From: Chamaecyparis obtusa
Taxonomy: Eukaryota > Streptophyta > Pinopsida > Cupressales > Cupressaceae
NCBI GenBank assembly: GCA_027943335.1
Contig: BSBK01001870.1
Span: 248,001-312,000 of the forward strand
Reading direction: 5' to 3'
Length of the DNA: 64,000 nucleotides
Program-made: the position numbers and the translations under genes
Part shown: positions 24,697-36,195 of the stretch, in pieces
Layout of the letters: the number at the start of each line of letters is the position of its first letter
Position numbering within the stretch: the stretch's first letter is position 1
Notes under the pieces: generated by a model
The model's database searches: none
Told to the model about the DNA's origin: nothing
What the model saw: the letters and a program-made list of their open reading frames with translations, nothing else

Positions 24697-26520
24697 ATGG
24701 ATAATGATCAAGAAACTATATATCAAGAAGACTTCAATGACAAAGAAGAACCTCACACGGAATTCGACACAGTAATACCTAAAAGTGTTAGTGCCAATCC
24801 ATGAGCTAAAGAATTCTTTGAGGATCCTAACAACTTAAGCTTAGTGGAAGACCTAATCCAAGCCAACAGTTCCAACATCTTCATGAATCTTAACCAAAGG
24901 GGTGTTACCCTCCCTAACAATTTCGATGAAACTTTTCTTGAGAACAATTTGATTCGAACCAACAAAAGAAAAGTAGTGCCCATAATGCCATCAACATCTG
25001 ATAACACAACTCAACCTCCCCCTGATACACTTGAATTAATCTAACAACTTCTAAACATGCCTAACTCAAACAATGGGGTGAGTAATGATGGTTTAAGTGT
25101 AGGACGTGTACTGGAACCACAACCAGGGTCCTCAGGATGACGCTCTACTTCTATTTTCTCAAAGCCTAGTGGAGTCCTAAAAAATCAAAGTTTTGCACAA
25201 ACAAACAACACCAATCAAAGACATAACACCAATCTTCCCCCTCCAGGGGGACATAATGCATCATTTGGAGGAGGAACACATCAAACCCATACAATCACCA
25301 CTAATCCTCCTGAATTAGCCCAACAAATTAATGAGCTCAAAGGCTTGAGGTTAGCTATGCAAAAAGGTTAGAAGAAGGAATTTTCTTTTGTAGAAATATG
25401 TCCTTATCCTTTTGACAAATCAATCACTCTCCAACCATTCCCCGCCAATTTTGAAATGCCAAAGTTTGATAAATACAAGGGAGACTCATGCCCTGTGCAA
25501 CATATCAAGGAATTTTATGTAGTGGCACAAGATGTTTCCCACAATGATCATCTTCTTCTAAGACTCTTCACTAGGAGTCTTGGAGGACCAACCTTAGAGT
25601 GGTTATTGAACCTCCCTCCAGGTTCCATTTCTACCTTCCATGATCTCATGGAAAAATTTGTTACAAAATATTCTTATAACATGGAACATCAAGCATCCCT
25701 CAGCAATTTGTGTAATATGAAACAAAGAAATGGAGAAACCTTTTCCAATTTTCTCCAAAGATGGCGACATCTCGCCAATCGCATGCCTTGGAAAATCCTA
25801 GATTCACATCTAGTTGATATCTTTACTAAAAACCTGGTTACAGAAATGTCATTTCAGATGAAGATGGCTGCCCTAGATTCCTTCAAGGCACTCATTAAAA
25901 AGGGGAAGTCTATTGAAGATGGACTTTTGATGAAAGGATCAATTAAACACTATACCCCTAATTCATCTAACAATACTAGTGATAAACCCAAATTCTGGTC
26001 TAAGAAAAAAGGTGTTGTTAATGATGGAGTGACATATGCTAAATATGTCCAAAATGTTGAAGCATCCAATAATAGTAACCAAGGAAATCACAACAACAAT
26101 GATCAAAACAATCGCAACAATAATCAAACCAATTCAAATAATCAAAACAATTAGAACAATTCGAATAACTAGAATCAAAATCCAGGATCTGGTTATTGTG
26201 GCTCTCTATTCTCACAATATAATAACAACAATAATAATTGACAACAACAATGATGACAATTTACACAGCTGGAAGATTCCCTTGATGTGATCTTTCGATG
26301 TCTATTCGATCAAGGGATGATGGTTTACCCTAACACTAGGCCATTCGACGAAAATCAACCCAACCCAACTGGTATAAGGATAATGAATATTGTGATTATC
26401 ATCACATAAAAGGGCATGAGATCAAAAAATGCATGAAGTTTCATCATTTTGTGCAAGATTTTATCGATGATGGTAAAATTGAAGTAGAAGGATAGCATGC
26501 CTCTACTTCTAACACCCAGC
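24697..26520 (+). pseudogene. gag: Gypsy gag (broken)
   Basis: Begins MDNDQETIYQEDFND at 24697. The best-preserved part is 25456-26154 (232 codons), a retrotransposon gag domain with the GGPTLEWLLNLP and FSNFLQRWRHLANR blocks typical of gypsy capsid. An Asn/Gln-rich stretch follows (26040-26260). After a frameshift comes a nucleocapsid-like knuckle, C-x2-H-x4-H-x4-C at 26391-26432, a known variant of CCHC. Stops at about 24802, 25042, 25138 and 25368 and the shift make it non-functional. Gag would assemble the particle and bind element RNA. Confidence 0.85.
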
Positions 26521-26997
26521 TAAAAATGTATTCTAAACCTTTTCCAGAACATAATCAAAATAATGCATCCACATCCAAGGGCTTTTCTTATGATTATTCA
26601 ACAAACAAAATCGCAAGGGATGAACACACTTGTGGAAAATTAGCCGAAAATGATGTATGTGGTTTTGACTCACTATGTGGCCATATTGAACAATTAGACA
26701 CTCATGTAAACACATTGACTTTAAAGAGTGTAGATTGTAATGTTACTACCCACCACCCTCGCGTAACCATACAAGCTGTTGTCAATCCACCTATTGTGGA
26801 TCCACTTGCTACACCATCTACCTCTACATGACCTACGTCATGTTATGAATTGCTTTCCCAATTAAAGAAGACCCTTGCATAGATATCCATACTAGAGCTT
26901 TTATATACATCCCCGATTCACAAAGAGTTCCTTAAGAATGCTCTAACTAAGTCTCGCGTCCTAGAAAATATCAATGCCTCTCAATTCTAAGCAATGA

Positions 26998-27572
26998 TTG
27001 GAAATCTGGCTGCCCAACAACACCTGGTTTTCACTGACAAAGATTTCTGAGTTTCCTGACCCTCATCATAATAAACCCTTGCATATCCAAGTCACCATCC
27101 ATAACACCCAAATCAAAAGAGTCCTTATAGACAATAGATCCGGTCTGAATCTTTGTACTTTAAGCATGATCTGCAATATTGGTCTTTCTGAGGACCTCAT
27201 TATGTAAATAAGAGAATAACAATAAAAGCATATGATGACAAAGAAAGGGTGAGTAAAGTTCTCATTGCACTCCCCTTACAAGTGGGCCCAGCCCTTATTG
27301 AAACTACTTGTTAAGTGATTGACTTGGATCTACCCTACAATATCCTTTTGGGTAGACCATGGATACATGCTATCTCGGGTGTCCCATCCACATTTCACCA
27401 ATGTTTGAAATTCCCACATCACGGAGCTGAAATAACCATTCCTGGCGATCATGAACCCTTTCAATATTGCAAGACGTTGGAAGGAAAACAATCAAACTAC
27501 TACCTATTGAATGAATGTGTTTGTCCACTTTCACAAGAGACTCCTGTCCAGCACACTTCCTCTAAAGAATAG
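26998..27572 (+). pseudogene. Gypsy aspartic protease region (broken)
   Basis: Retropepsin-like segment. Residues VLIDNRSGLNLC near 27120-27160 correspond to the active-site loop, where the usual Asp-Gly/Ser-Gly-Ser pattern has become D-N-R-S. A frameshift then leads to the conserved flap-side block YNILLGRPWIHAISGVPSTF (27340-27400), a hallmark of this gypsy lineage. The changed active-site loop suggests that activity was already lost. Confidence 0.8.
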
Positions 27573-28700
27573 TTGTCTAAGCAAGCCAAGGGAAAAGAAA
27601 AGGTTACCCAAGAAAAGAGTATTGAGTCCGAAAAGAAAGTTAGGTTCACCGATCAAGGCCCAGGGGAATACAAGTTTGAAAATTCCCTATGCATTGGTCA
27701 GCTCCCTCTCTCTCCCAGGTCTTATGGAAAACCTTCACAACTTTTTCCTAAGGAAAATAAAGAAACTATGAAGTGTAAAAAAACTACATTTGAACATCGG
27801 GGATCTCTCTTAGACAAGCATATGGAGCATAATGTTCTTTCCTGGATTTTTAATGAAGAAGAAGACAAACCTACAGACATTCCTAATGAGAAGTATCTAA
27901 AGGCCACACCCATTGTTGAAAGTATGGGATATCACAGCACTGGCCTTAGAGAAAATGAAACAGGAAGAAAAACTCTCATAAAAGCAACTGGATACCCCCA
28001 AGGATGAGGACTAGGTTCCATAGAAACTAAGAAAAAATTTTCCAATGACTATTGTTTGATTTAATCTGATTCAGACATCGAGGAAGAGTTCTTTGAAGTC
28101 CCTTTCCAATATATTGAAAATGACCTTGATACCCATGTCCTCCATATTGACCAATATGACCTTTCCTCACCTGAAATTCTCCTTACCAATCCTGAACTAA
28201 TCGATTGGGACCAATAAGATTTACCACCTACCTTAGACATATGAGATTCAAATGAGGCAGTTTTAGCACTTTTCAAACTAAGAAATCTCCAAGAAAATGA
28301 ATATCAAATTCACTACAATGAGAAAGCCTACTTCGGTAGCCAATTCAACTCCCTTAGTCACAAAAAATGAAGAAAAAGAAAACCAAAAAATGATGATAAA
28401 ACATCCTTGGGTGAAAACTTTTTTGAGGCACCTTTGGATGGAGAAAAAGACAAAATAAAGGATGCGTCCTCTAGTGAAAACCTCTCTGAGGTGCTAGAGG
28501 AGGGGGAAGTTGACTTTCCCTTCATGTCATTACCATTAGATAAATCTTCTATCCTCATAGAAGAAACAATTGTAGTTAATCTGGGCACAGAAGTAGATCC
28601 TAAGATCACCTACATTGCAACCTCTCTAGATGAGACAAAACAAGATTCCATGACTGCATTCCTTATGAAAGCCTACATTAACTTTGCATGGACATAAAAG
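27573..28700 (+). pseudogene. Gypsy linker between protease and RT, with G-patch-like motif
   Basis: An acidic, low-complexity linker in one frame broken by several stops (28006, 28063, 28216, 28245, 28366, 28695). Near 27905-28020 it reads SMGYHSTGL...ATGYPQGxGLGS, resembling a G-patch (Gly-rich RNA-binding motif), which is known in some gypsy and retroviral polyproteins; that assignment is inference. The rest is Glu/Ser-rich without a recognised fold. Confidence 0.6.
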
Positions 28701-30440
28701 GATATGTCTAGACTTGACACTAACTTGGTTGTACATCATCTTGTTGTGGATCCTAAAGTCAAACTTGTCAAGCAAAAATTACGCAAGATGCATCCACAAG
28801 TAGCACTCCTAGTTAAATTTGAATTGCAAAAGATGTTAGATGTAGAATTCATCAGACCAATAGACTATCTTGAATGGGTCTCAAACATTGTACCATAGGT
28901 AAACCCTCTGGGGGCATCCAGATTTGTACTGATTTTAGAGATCTTAATCTCACTTGCCCTAAGGATGATTTTCCACTTCCAAACATTGACATCATAGTGG
29001 ATTTGACCACTGGGCATGAGATGTTGTCCCTCATGGATGGTTTTTTTGGATATAATCAGATTCAAATAGAAGTGGAAGACCATCATAAAACTACATTCAC
29101 TACTCCATGGGGTACATTTTTCTATCAGGTCATGCCCTTTGGTCTCAAGAATGTAGGTGCCACATACCAAAGAGACATGATGACCATATTTCATGACCTT
29201 CTTCATGTGATCATGGAAGACTATGTGGATGATATCTTAGGAAAATCCAAGACATGAGAATCACACATTGATATTCTCACTATAATCTTTGATAGATTGG
29301 AAAAGTATAAGGTTCGATTGAATCCCAAAAAATGTGTCTTTGGTGTGCAATCAGGTAAGCTCTTAGGATAAATTGTGTCTCGCAGAGGAATAGAAGTGGA
29401 TCCTAAGAAGGTGAAAGCAATTTTGGAGATGCCACCTCCTAAAACTTTGAAACAATTAAGGAGCTTGCAAGGAAGACTTCAATCCATCCAGAGATTTGTG
29501 TCACAACTAGTAGACAAGGTACATCCTTTCTCTCACCTACTAAGAAAGGATATTAAATTCATTTGGGATGGCTTTTGTCAAAAGACTTTTGAATAGCTCA
29601 AGGTATATCTAGCTAATCCACCAGTGTTGGTCCCACCTATTCTAGGAAGACCTTTGATTCTCTACATCTTCGTGACTATAGTAGCACTGGGTGCTCTCCT
29701 AGCACAATTAGATGAGAATGGAAAAGAATGTGCCATATATTATCTTAGCAGGACTTTAGTGGGTTATGAGCTCAACTATATAGCTATTGAGAGAGCTTTC
29801 CTGGCTGTGGTCTTTTGTACATAGAAGCTACACCATTATATGCTTAATCACAAGGTACAGTTGAGAGTAAAGATTGACCCACTTAAGTACTTGTTATCTA
29901 AAGTTGCCCTGATAGGTTGCATGGAAAAATGGGTTATGATTCTTAGTGAATTTGATATTGTGTACACAAAACACAAATCTATCAAAGGACAAGCAATAGC
30001 AGATCAACTTGCAGAAGCTCCCATTCCTAGAGATCATCCTATTGTCACATATTTTCCTAATGAAACTATTATGACTATCACTCCCAACATTTAATAGAAG
30101 CTTTATTTTGATGGATCTTTTACCCAAAAAGGATCAGGGGCAAGAATTCTATTTGTAACACCTCAAGGGGATCTTAGCCCTAAATCCTATAAACTTACAT
30201 TTGCTTGCATGAACAACATAGCAGAATACGAGGCCTTGGTCACAAGGCTTCACCAAGCTGTCAGATGGAAGATCACAATTTTGCTTGTTTTTGTGACTCT
30301 CAATTAGTTATCAAACAAGTCAATGATGAATTTCACACAAAGGATAATAAGTTGCTTCCTTATCAATGCATGGTCGAAGATCTCAAACAACATTTTGCAA
30401 GCATCATTTTCTAGCAAATCCCAAGAGAAAACAATAAAGC
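28701..30440 (+). pseudogene. Gypsy reverse transcriptase and dual RNase H (broken)
   Basis: RT starts near 28704, with the fingers motif IQICTDFRDLN (about 28915), the TTPWGTFFYQVMPFGLKN block (29100-29150) and active site YVDDI at 29222-29236. A connection domain follows (29375-29600). The first RNase H/connection region holds YYLSRTLVGYELNYIAIERA (about 29735-29800). A second, archaeal-type RNase H begins with LYFDGSF near 30103 and runs to about 30430, with NNIAEYEALV inside it. Frameshifts lie near 28900, 30090-30200 and 30250. The double RNase H is the lineage marker. Confidence 0.88.
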
Positions 30441-31844
30441 AGCAGATGCCATGGTTACCATTGCTTCACTAATATATATGCCAAAAATAAGCACACGGTG
30501 TGAATTTCTTGTCGAGAATCTTATGGTCGCTGCCTATGACCAACTAGATTCTGAGATGGTCTGTGAAATTGTTGGTCCCGAATCACCTTGGTATCAGGAA
30601 ATCCTTGCCTATCTTCATGATAAAACCATTCCCCTCACTCTTACGTCTAACCAACAAAAAACCTTCATTCGCTGCACTTCTCGTTACACAATCCTTGGAG
30701 ACACTCTTTTTCATAAATACTTTGATGGAACTCTTCTTCAATGTCTGAATTTGGAGGAAGCACACACAACCTTGGAAGAGGTACATCAAGGAATCTTTGG
30801 AGCCCATTCTAGTGGTCTCACTTTAGTAAAGAAGTTGCTCTGAACTAGATACTATTGGCTGACAATGGAGGAGGATGCCTATCATTATGTGAAGAAATGT
30901 GTTCCTTGCCAGCAGCATGGTGATTTGATACACGCTCCCGCTCAATCCCTCCAACCATCCATCACACCTTGGCTTTCTCCCGCTTGGGTTTTGACCTTGT
31001 GGGACAAATATTTCCAAACTCTGTTGGTGGTCAAAAGTATATCCTAGCCGCCACCAAATACTTTACCAAATGGGTCAAAGCAATCCCCCTTACCTATACA
31101 ACCAGTAAGCAAATTTCCAAGTTTATCCTGAATTATATCATTTGTTGATATGGCATCCCCAAAGATCTCCATACTGATAATGGAATACCCTTCAAGAATC
31201 GGGATGTCTTTAACCTTTGCAATAAATTTGGCATTGCCCAGCATTGTTCCTCCAAGTACTTCCCATAGGGAAACAGTCAAGCTAAGGCTACGAATAAAAC
31301 CATATTAAAAATCCTCAAAAAGACTGTCGATGATGCTGGCTGTGATTGGCACCTACAACTCAATCTCACCCTCTGGGCCTACCGTGCCTCCATTTGTACT
31401 CCTACTGGGGCCACTCCATTTGCCCTTGTCTATGATTCTGAGGTTGTCTTACCCATTGAAATTGAGCTCCCTTCCCTCAAGATTTCTCTCAAGAACCTGA
31501 TGTCCGAAGAAGAATATAGGGTTTCCCACTTGCAAGAGCTGCAACTCCTTAATGAGAGATGCCTCAATGCCCTTAACTACCTCTGTGTGTATCAAAATTT
31601 CCTATGCTTACATTTTAACAAGAAGATCAAACCCTTTGAATTTGATGTAGGTGATTTGGTCCTGCAGCATAACATGAAGAATCTCCAAAGTCGAGAAAAG
31701 AAAGGGAAGTTTGAACCCAATTGGTTGGGCCTATTTATTATTACTACTAAATTTAGTTCTGGGGCATATCAGATTGCAACACCTGAGGGAGATCCACTTC
31801 TTGATCCTATAAATATCCTACATTTGAAGTTCTTTTATGCGTAG
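30441..31844 (+). pseudogene. Gypsy integrase (broken, catalytic Glu lost)
   Basis: An N-terminal zinc finger (H..H ... C-V-P-C near 30790-30915) is followed by the core. The first Asp lies near 31000 (frame-shifted DLVGQIFPN) and the second in LHTDNGIPF (about 31180). The block that normally reads GQAEATNKT has Lys in place of Glu (AAG, 31284-31286), so the catalytic triad is broken. The C-terminal module (31500-31844) is open for 114 codons and ends in a GPY/F-like segment, KFEPNWLGLFIITTKFSSG, then INILHLKFFYA. At least two frame changes and several stops. Confidence 0.87.
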
Positions 31845-31874
31845 CTCGGCATTCGGTTCCTGTACAGTGATATT

Positions 31875-31965
31875 CAGCAAAAAATCCTAAAAATCAGAAA
31901 AGATCTTGAAAAAATCCTAAAAATCAAAAAAGTTCTTGAAAAAATCCTAAACATCAGAAAAGCAA
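31875..31965 (+). repeat. About 30-bp A-rich tandem repeat
   Basis: Three imperfect copies of a unit AAAAAATCCTAAAAATCAGA followed by AAAGWTCTTG, just after the integrase stop. Confidence 0.75.
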
Positions 31966-33164
31966 AAAATCATAAAAAGAAGATAATCTTCTTGAAAAAA
32001 TCATTGTGGGCTAAACACCTGGTCAATAGACACCTTACAAAAAAAAAAAAATTGTCCAACAGTGAAAACTTGGCAAACAAGCACTTTGGACAAGTATTAT
32101 GGTGAAAACCTGTCTCAGGCACCATGATAGCAAATTTGGATCCATTGTCTCCCCGTCCACTATACATATCCATCCTCATCCTAGTCCCAGTTTTTAGTCA
32201 TCACTTTTCACATAGCCATAAGGATCCACCCGCAATTCCCAACAAGCTGAGCTTAACCCCATCACACTGAGCTTTTCCCAGACATAATTATCGCAACAAG
32301 TGCTTATCAAAATCAAATCTATGAGTTATTGTTCCTTTCACATCTATTGCTAGTGAGTATCCATTTCAAACAATCAATCTTTTCCCTATAGGATGCATCC
32401 TTCCTCAGTCGGCTCAAATCAATCTCATCAATCCTATCCCATTCATGGCAAGAACTGTGGATTGAATGACCACTTGGTCAGGAAGCCTTCTTTGTTGATT
32501 TTATCTTTTTGTATCAGTAGATCCTACTCATGATTATCTTGATCTTCCATATCTTGGTATATTGTGACTAGTGAAATCTGATGCAAGTGTCGATTACGGT
32601 ATGATCTATGTGTGGATACTTTAGGAATGTTTTGTTGGTTTCTTAGTTATAATTATGCATATCTTAATGGGGGCTATGGGTTAGCATACTTATGTCCCTT
32701 ACAAGACCTAAGTGTGCCCAGACTTCTCCAATAAGTATATGTCATAGGTTCTATCATAGTCGGAAAATCTACATCTCTGTTTCTACAGCTATCCGAGAGT
32801 CTAGTCCACGCAATGGAGCAATGTCATATGTGCTTTTATAACACATGATGCATACCTCCTATTAAAATATCAAACTTGGGTGTGCTCTCCAACATGACCA
32901 AAAGTGATCCCACTAAATCATATAGCCAAGTTGCATTTTAGTTAGTTCATTTTTCTGCATTTTTGTTTGAGACAAGGGTTTTGCTTATTCACCCTTCCCT
33001 CCCCCTTTTTTTCGTCCAATGCAAACCTCCCATTTTCCCTCCTTGATTTTCATCCTTGCAAATCTCATTCCTAGGAAACTCCCCCTTGGCAAGTGGATCG
33101 CTTATCCTTTCCCTCATTCTTCTGGCAGTTGGAGATGCCAATCTGGCAATGGGAGGCTCCGCCA

Positions 33165-33240
33165 CAAGCTCTCTCTCTCTCTCCCCTCTCTCTTCCCTCT
33201 CTTTCATCTTTCTCTCTCTCCCCCTCCCTCCCTCTCCCCA
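33165..33240 (+). repeat. CT-rich microsatellite-like tract
   Basis: Interrupted (CT)n and CCCTCC runs, almost pure pyrimidine on this strand over about 75 bp. Confidence 0.8.
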
Positions 33241-33605
33241 GGTGGAGACACCTATCTGGGGATGGGTGGCTCTGCCTTGGCAGAGAAGCCCATTAGGGGA
33301 TGGGTGGGTCTTCCCGGGCGAAGATGCCAGTCGGTGGAAAATGATGTCTGGTGCTTCATTTTTGCCCAAATATGGGCATATAATATGTTTTCAAAAATGG
33401 TAGAAAACCAGGATTGCAATGGTAGTGATTAGAATCAGATTTGACAAGTTGGGTGAGTGCAATAATGACTGTTATATCTGAGACACATATCCATAGGTGG
33501 AGACGCCCGTCAGTAGATGGGTGGCTCCACCCTGAGCGGAGACACCTATCCAGTGGCTCCGCCTTGAGTGGGGACCCCGTCTCTAAATGGGTGGATCTCC
33601 CCTTC
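33236..33605 (+). repeat. GGYGGAGAYGCC motif array in the gypsy 3' region
   Basis: Several copies of AGGTGGAGACACCTAT / GGTGGAGACGCCCGT / GCGGAGACACCTATC, interleaved with GATGGGTGGCTC. They are reverse complements of the leader motifs; 33240-33255 is an exact 16-base reverse complement of 22079-22094. Confidence 0.75.
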
Positions 33606-34012
33606 TTCATCGCGTATCCATTCTTGTCTATCATCGATGGCTCCTCTGCCATTGGATGTTTCCCTTCGCCAAGTGGCAATGCCCATTCTCTCATATTCCA
33701 CCTTCTCCCTTTTTCTCTTGCCATCACCCCCGACACAACAAACTAGAGCCACAATGAAGGTGGATTTTTTGAACTCACTGAATCACTCTTGTCTATTGCT
33801 CGTTGGTCGACCCTTCCTTTCTGTCAAACTCATGCAAAGTCCTTTTCCCTCCTTTTGTGTAAATTGACCAAAAAAATTATTTTTGGCCTATTTTCCTGAG
33901 GGGGCATACCCTCCTACTGACTTTTCCTTTGTGCACCTCTTAGGTCCCATTTTTCTTCTGGAGCATCTATATTTTATTTTCTTTGATGCGATGTCATTTC
34001 TGACACCACCTC

Positions 34013-34026
34013 AAAGAGGGGCAAAA
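34013..34026 (+). other. Polypurine tract of the gypsy element
   Basis: AAAGAGGGGCAAAA immediately before the TG of the 3' LTR. Confidence 0.85.
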
Positions 34027-35290
34027 TGTAGACACCTAAATTTATCCTTTTAACATTAATTAAACTTAATTTAATTAATGATCCCAAATAACATTATAGT
34101 TAATTTTTTTAATTAATTATATTCGTTAAATTCATCTATTTATTTAATTAAATTTATTTAATTAAATAAATTCACTAATTAATAGTATTTGAATTAAATT
34201 TAAATACTACCTTTCATAATGTATTAGATTTAATTTAATACATGTTCCTCCATAGTCCCCTTTTAAATAAATTTTTAATTTATTTAATCCCATCACATTC
34301 TTTATTTCTACTAAACCATGATTAAATTAAATTTTGTTTAATTTAATCTTAAATCCAACCTAGATGCTATCCTACACACATCACTTTCTCTCTAATAAGC
34401 CTACTCACTAATTAACTAAGGTTAATTAGGCTAATTTTTGGATTCCTACATCCATTAGTCCTAATTATTTTCTCACACATGTGTGAGCAAATTTCCAAAA
34501 ATTGTCTTTTCAAAAATTGCTAAAATTTGCATAAACAAGGCCTCTTACATTTTTTATGACACTTCTTACACCTTCTAAAATGGTGAAAATGGACTTTTTC
34601 ACTTACACATCTCTTACACACACTTACACATGTACTTGAAGTACACATTGACCTTTCACATCCCAAGTTGCTCACACATGTGTGAGCAAGTCTTGGACTT
34701 TGTATGGCTTATGTGTCTCCTTGGTGGCAACCATGTGGATTCCACATAGATGCCACCTCACCCCAATCCTCCAAAATCCTATAAATAGGACCCTTGTCTC
34801 AAGAAAAATTCATTCCATTTTGCATTAGAGCTATTATGCTAGTATATGCTTAGAATTTTTCTTAGAGTTTTTACTAACCATTTGGTAGTTGTTAGATTTT
34901 CATTGTAGATTTAGCTTCATTAGTTCTTGTTACTTGAATGCCATTGAGCTTGAGGATTTCTTTCATAGCTCCTCCTTGAGCTTCTTTGGCCTCTTGCATT
35001 TGAGTGCTTGAGAGTTGCTTCTATAGCTTCTTCTTGAGAATCTCAATCTTCATTATACTTTCATTATAGTGGGATCTATACTTGTGTTGGGAGAGCACAC
35101 CCATAAATATCTCTAAGAGCTGAAATCAAGCAAGTCGTGGGTGCACTTGCTTATTGCTCATCGGAGGTTGTGGTGAAAATTAATGTTTTTACAAGTTTAT
35201 GAACATGTTAGAATAGATTGAATGTGATATTTATCATTAACGTTTGCATGTTTGAACTTGTTCTTAATAGGTGGATTTTCATCATATACA
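34027..35290 (+). repeat. 3' LTR of the gypsy element
   Basis: 1,264 bp, collinear with 20655-21918. TATA box at 34780-34787. Most differences from the 5' LTR are substitutions, clustered in the AT-rich first third. Confidence 0.95.
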
Positions 35291-35295
35291 GATGG
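35291..35295. repeat. Right target site duplication of the gypsy element
   Basis: GATGG, identical to 20650-20654. Confidence 0.9.
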
Positions 35296-35900
35296 TTATA
35301 TTGATATGTGATTTTCCAAAAAATAGACTAATTTCGAAGTAAAATATTAGAAACATTTACATACGATATTTTTTGCAACATTATAAAAATATATGTATTA
35401 CATATTTGGTCATATTGAATTGAAACTTTTTGTTTCTCTTTTGAAACTTTCAATTTTGAAGATTGTGAAGTTGTTGATTCCATGTGCTTGTATAGAATGA
35501 GACTGGGAAAATCTTTTTGGTTATTCTATGACTTCATTCATATTTATTGAAATAAGATTTTTTTGAGTTCACAAAATCATTATAGTTTTTTGGAATTGTT
35601 TCTTTTTGTTTCTAAACTCCATCAAAGAGATCCATTTTGTATTTGTTTGTTTATTTGAGGATATGCCCAACCTCAACAATGTCTATGACTTAAGGTACGA
35701 TTGTAATTCTACGCACTCATCATTGATCATTTGGATTGCACAATCAATCAAGGAATACATTTTCATTCAAGGGGTAAAGTATCCATCTAAAAGATACATC
35801 ACATGTCATAAGTATTATGTTGTGAATGTCAATATTATAATTTTGTATTTCATGGAACCGATACTGGAAATGATGTTGAAACCGCACTATCTAATTAATT

Positions 35901-35935
<35 letters not shown>

Positions 35936-36154
35936 CATACATACCTACATACCTACATACATACATACGTACATACATACATACATGCATGCATGCATGC
36001 ATGCATGTATGTATGTTTGTATGTATGTATGTATGTGTGTGTGTGTGTGTATTTATGTATATATGTGTGAATGTGTGTATGTGTGTATGTATGTATGTAT
36101 GTATGTATGTGTGTGTGTTTGTGCATGTATGTATGTGTGTATGTGTGTGTATAC

Positions 36155-36195
<41 letters not shown>

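Larger units (their letters stand above)
31845..34012 (+). other. Gypsy 3' non-coding region
   Basis: 2.2 kb between integrase and the polypurine tract. It contains three tandem A-rich units of about 30 bp (31875-31965, AAAAAATCCTAAAAATCAGA type), an A run near 32040, a pyrimidine-rich CT tract (33165-33240) and G-rich motif arrays (33236-33605) that are reverse complements of the leader arrays. Overlapping frames of 67-137 codons at 32989-33867 on both strands come from base composition, not from a gene. Confidence 0.7.
20655..35290 (+). mobile_element. Complete Ty3/gypsy element (Tat-like, dual RNase H)
   Basis: 14,636-bp plus-strand element: two 1,264-bp LTRs, a 2.8-kb leader, gag, protease, a long linker, reverse transcriptase, two RNase H domains, integrase, a 2.2-kb 3' region and a polypurine tract, with GATGG duplicated at both ends. 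The second, archaeal-type RNase H after the usual one, the YNILLGRPWIH protease block and the large non-coding flanks point to the Tat lineage. By eye the LTRs differ by a few percent, so the insertion is not recent. All coding parts contain stops and frameshifts. Confidence 0.93.

Noticed and set aside
32989..33867. Cluster of 67-137-codon frames on both strands in the gypsy 3' region
   Set aside because: They overlap in several frames at once over GC-richer CT and GGTGG repeats. Composition explains the lack of stops, and no domain is visible.
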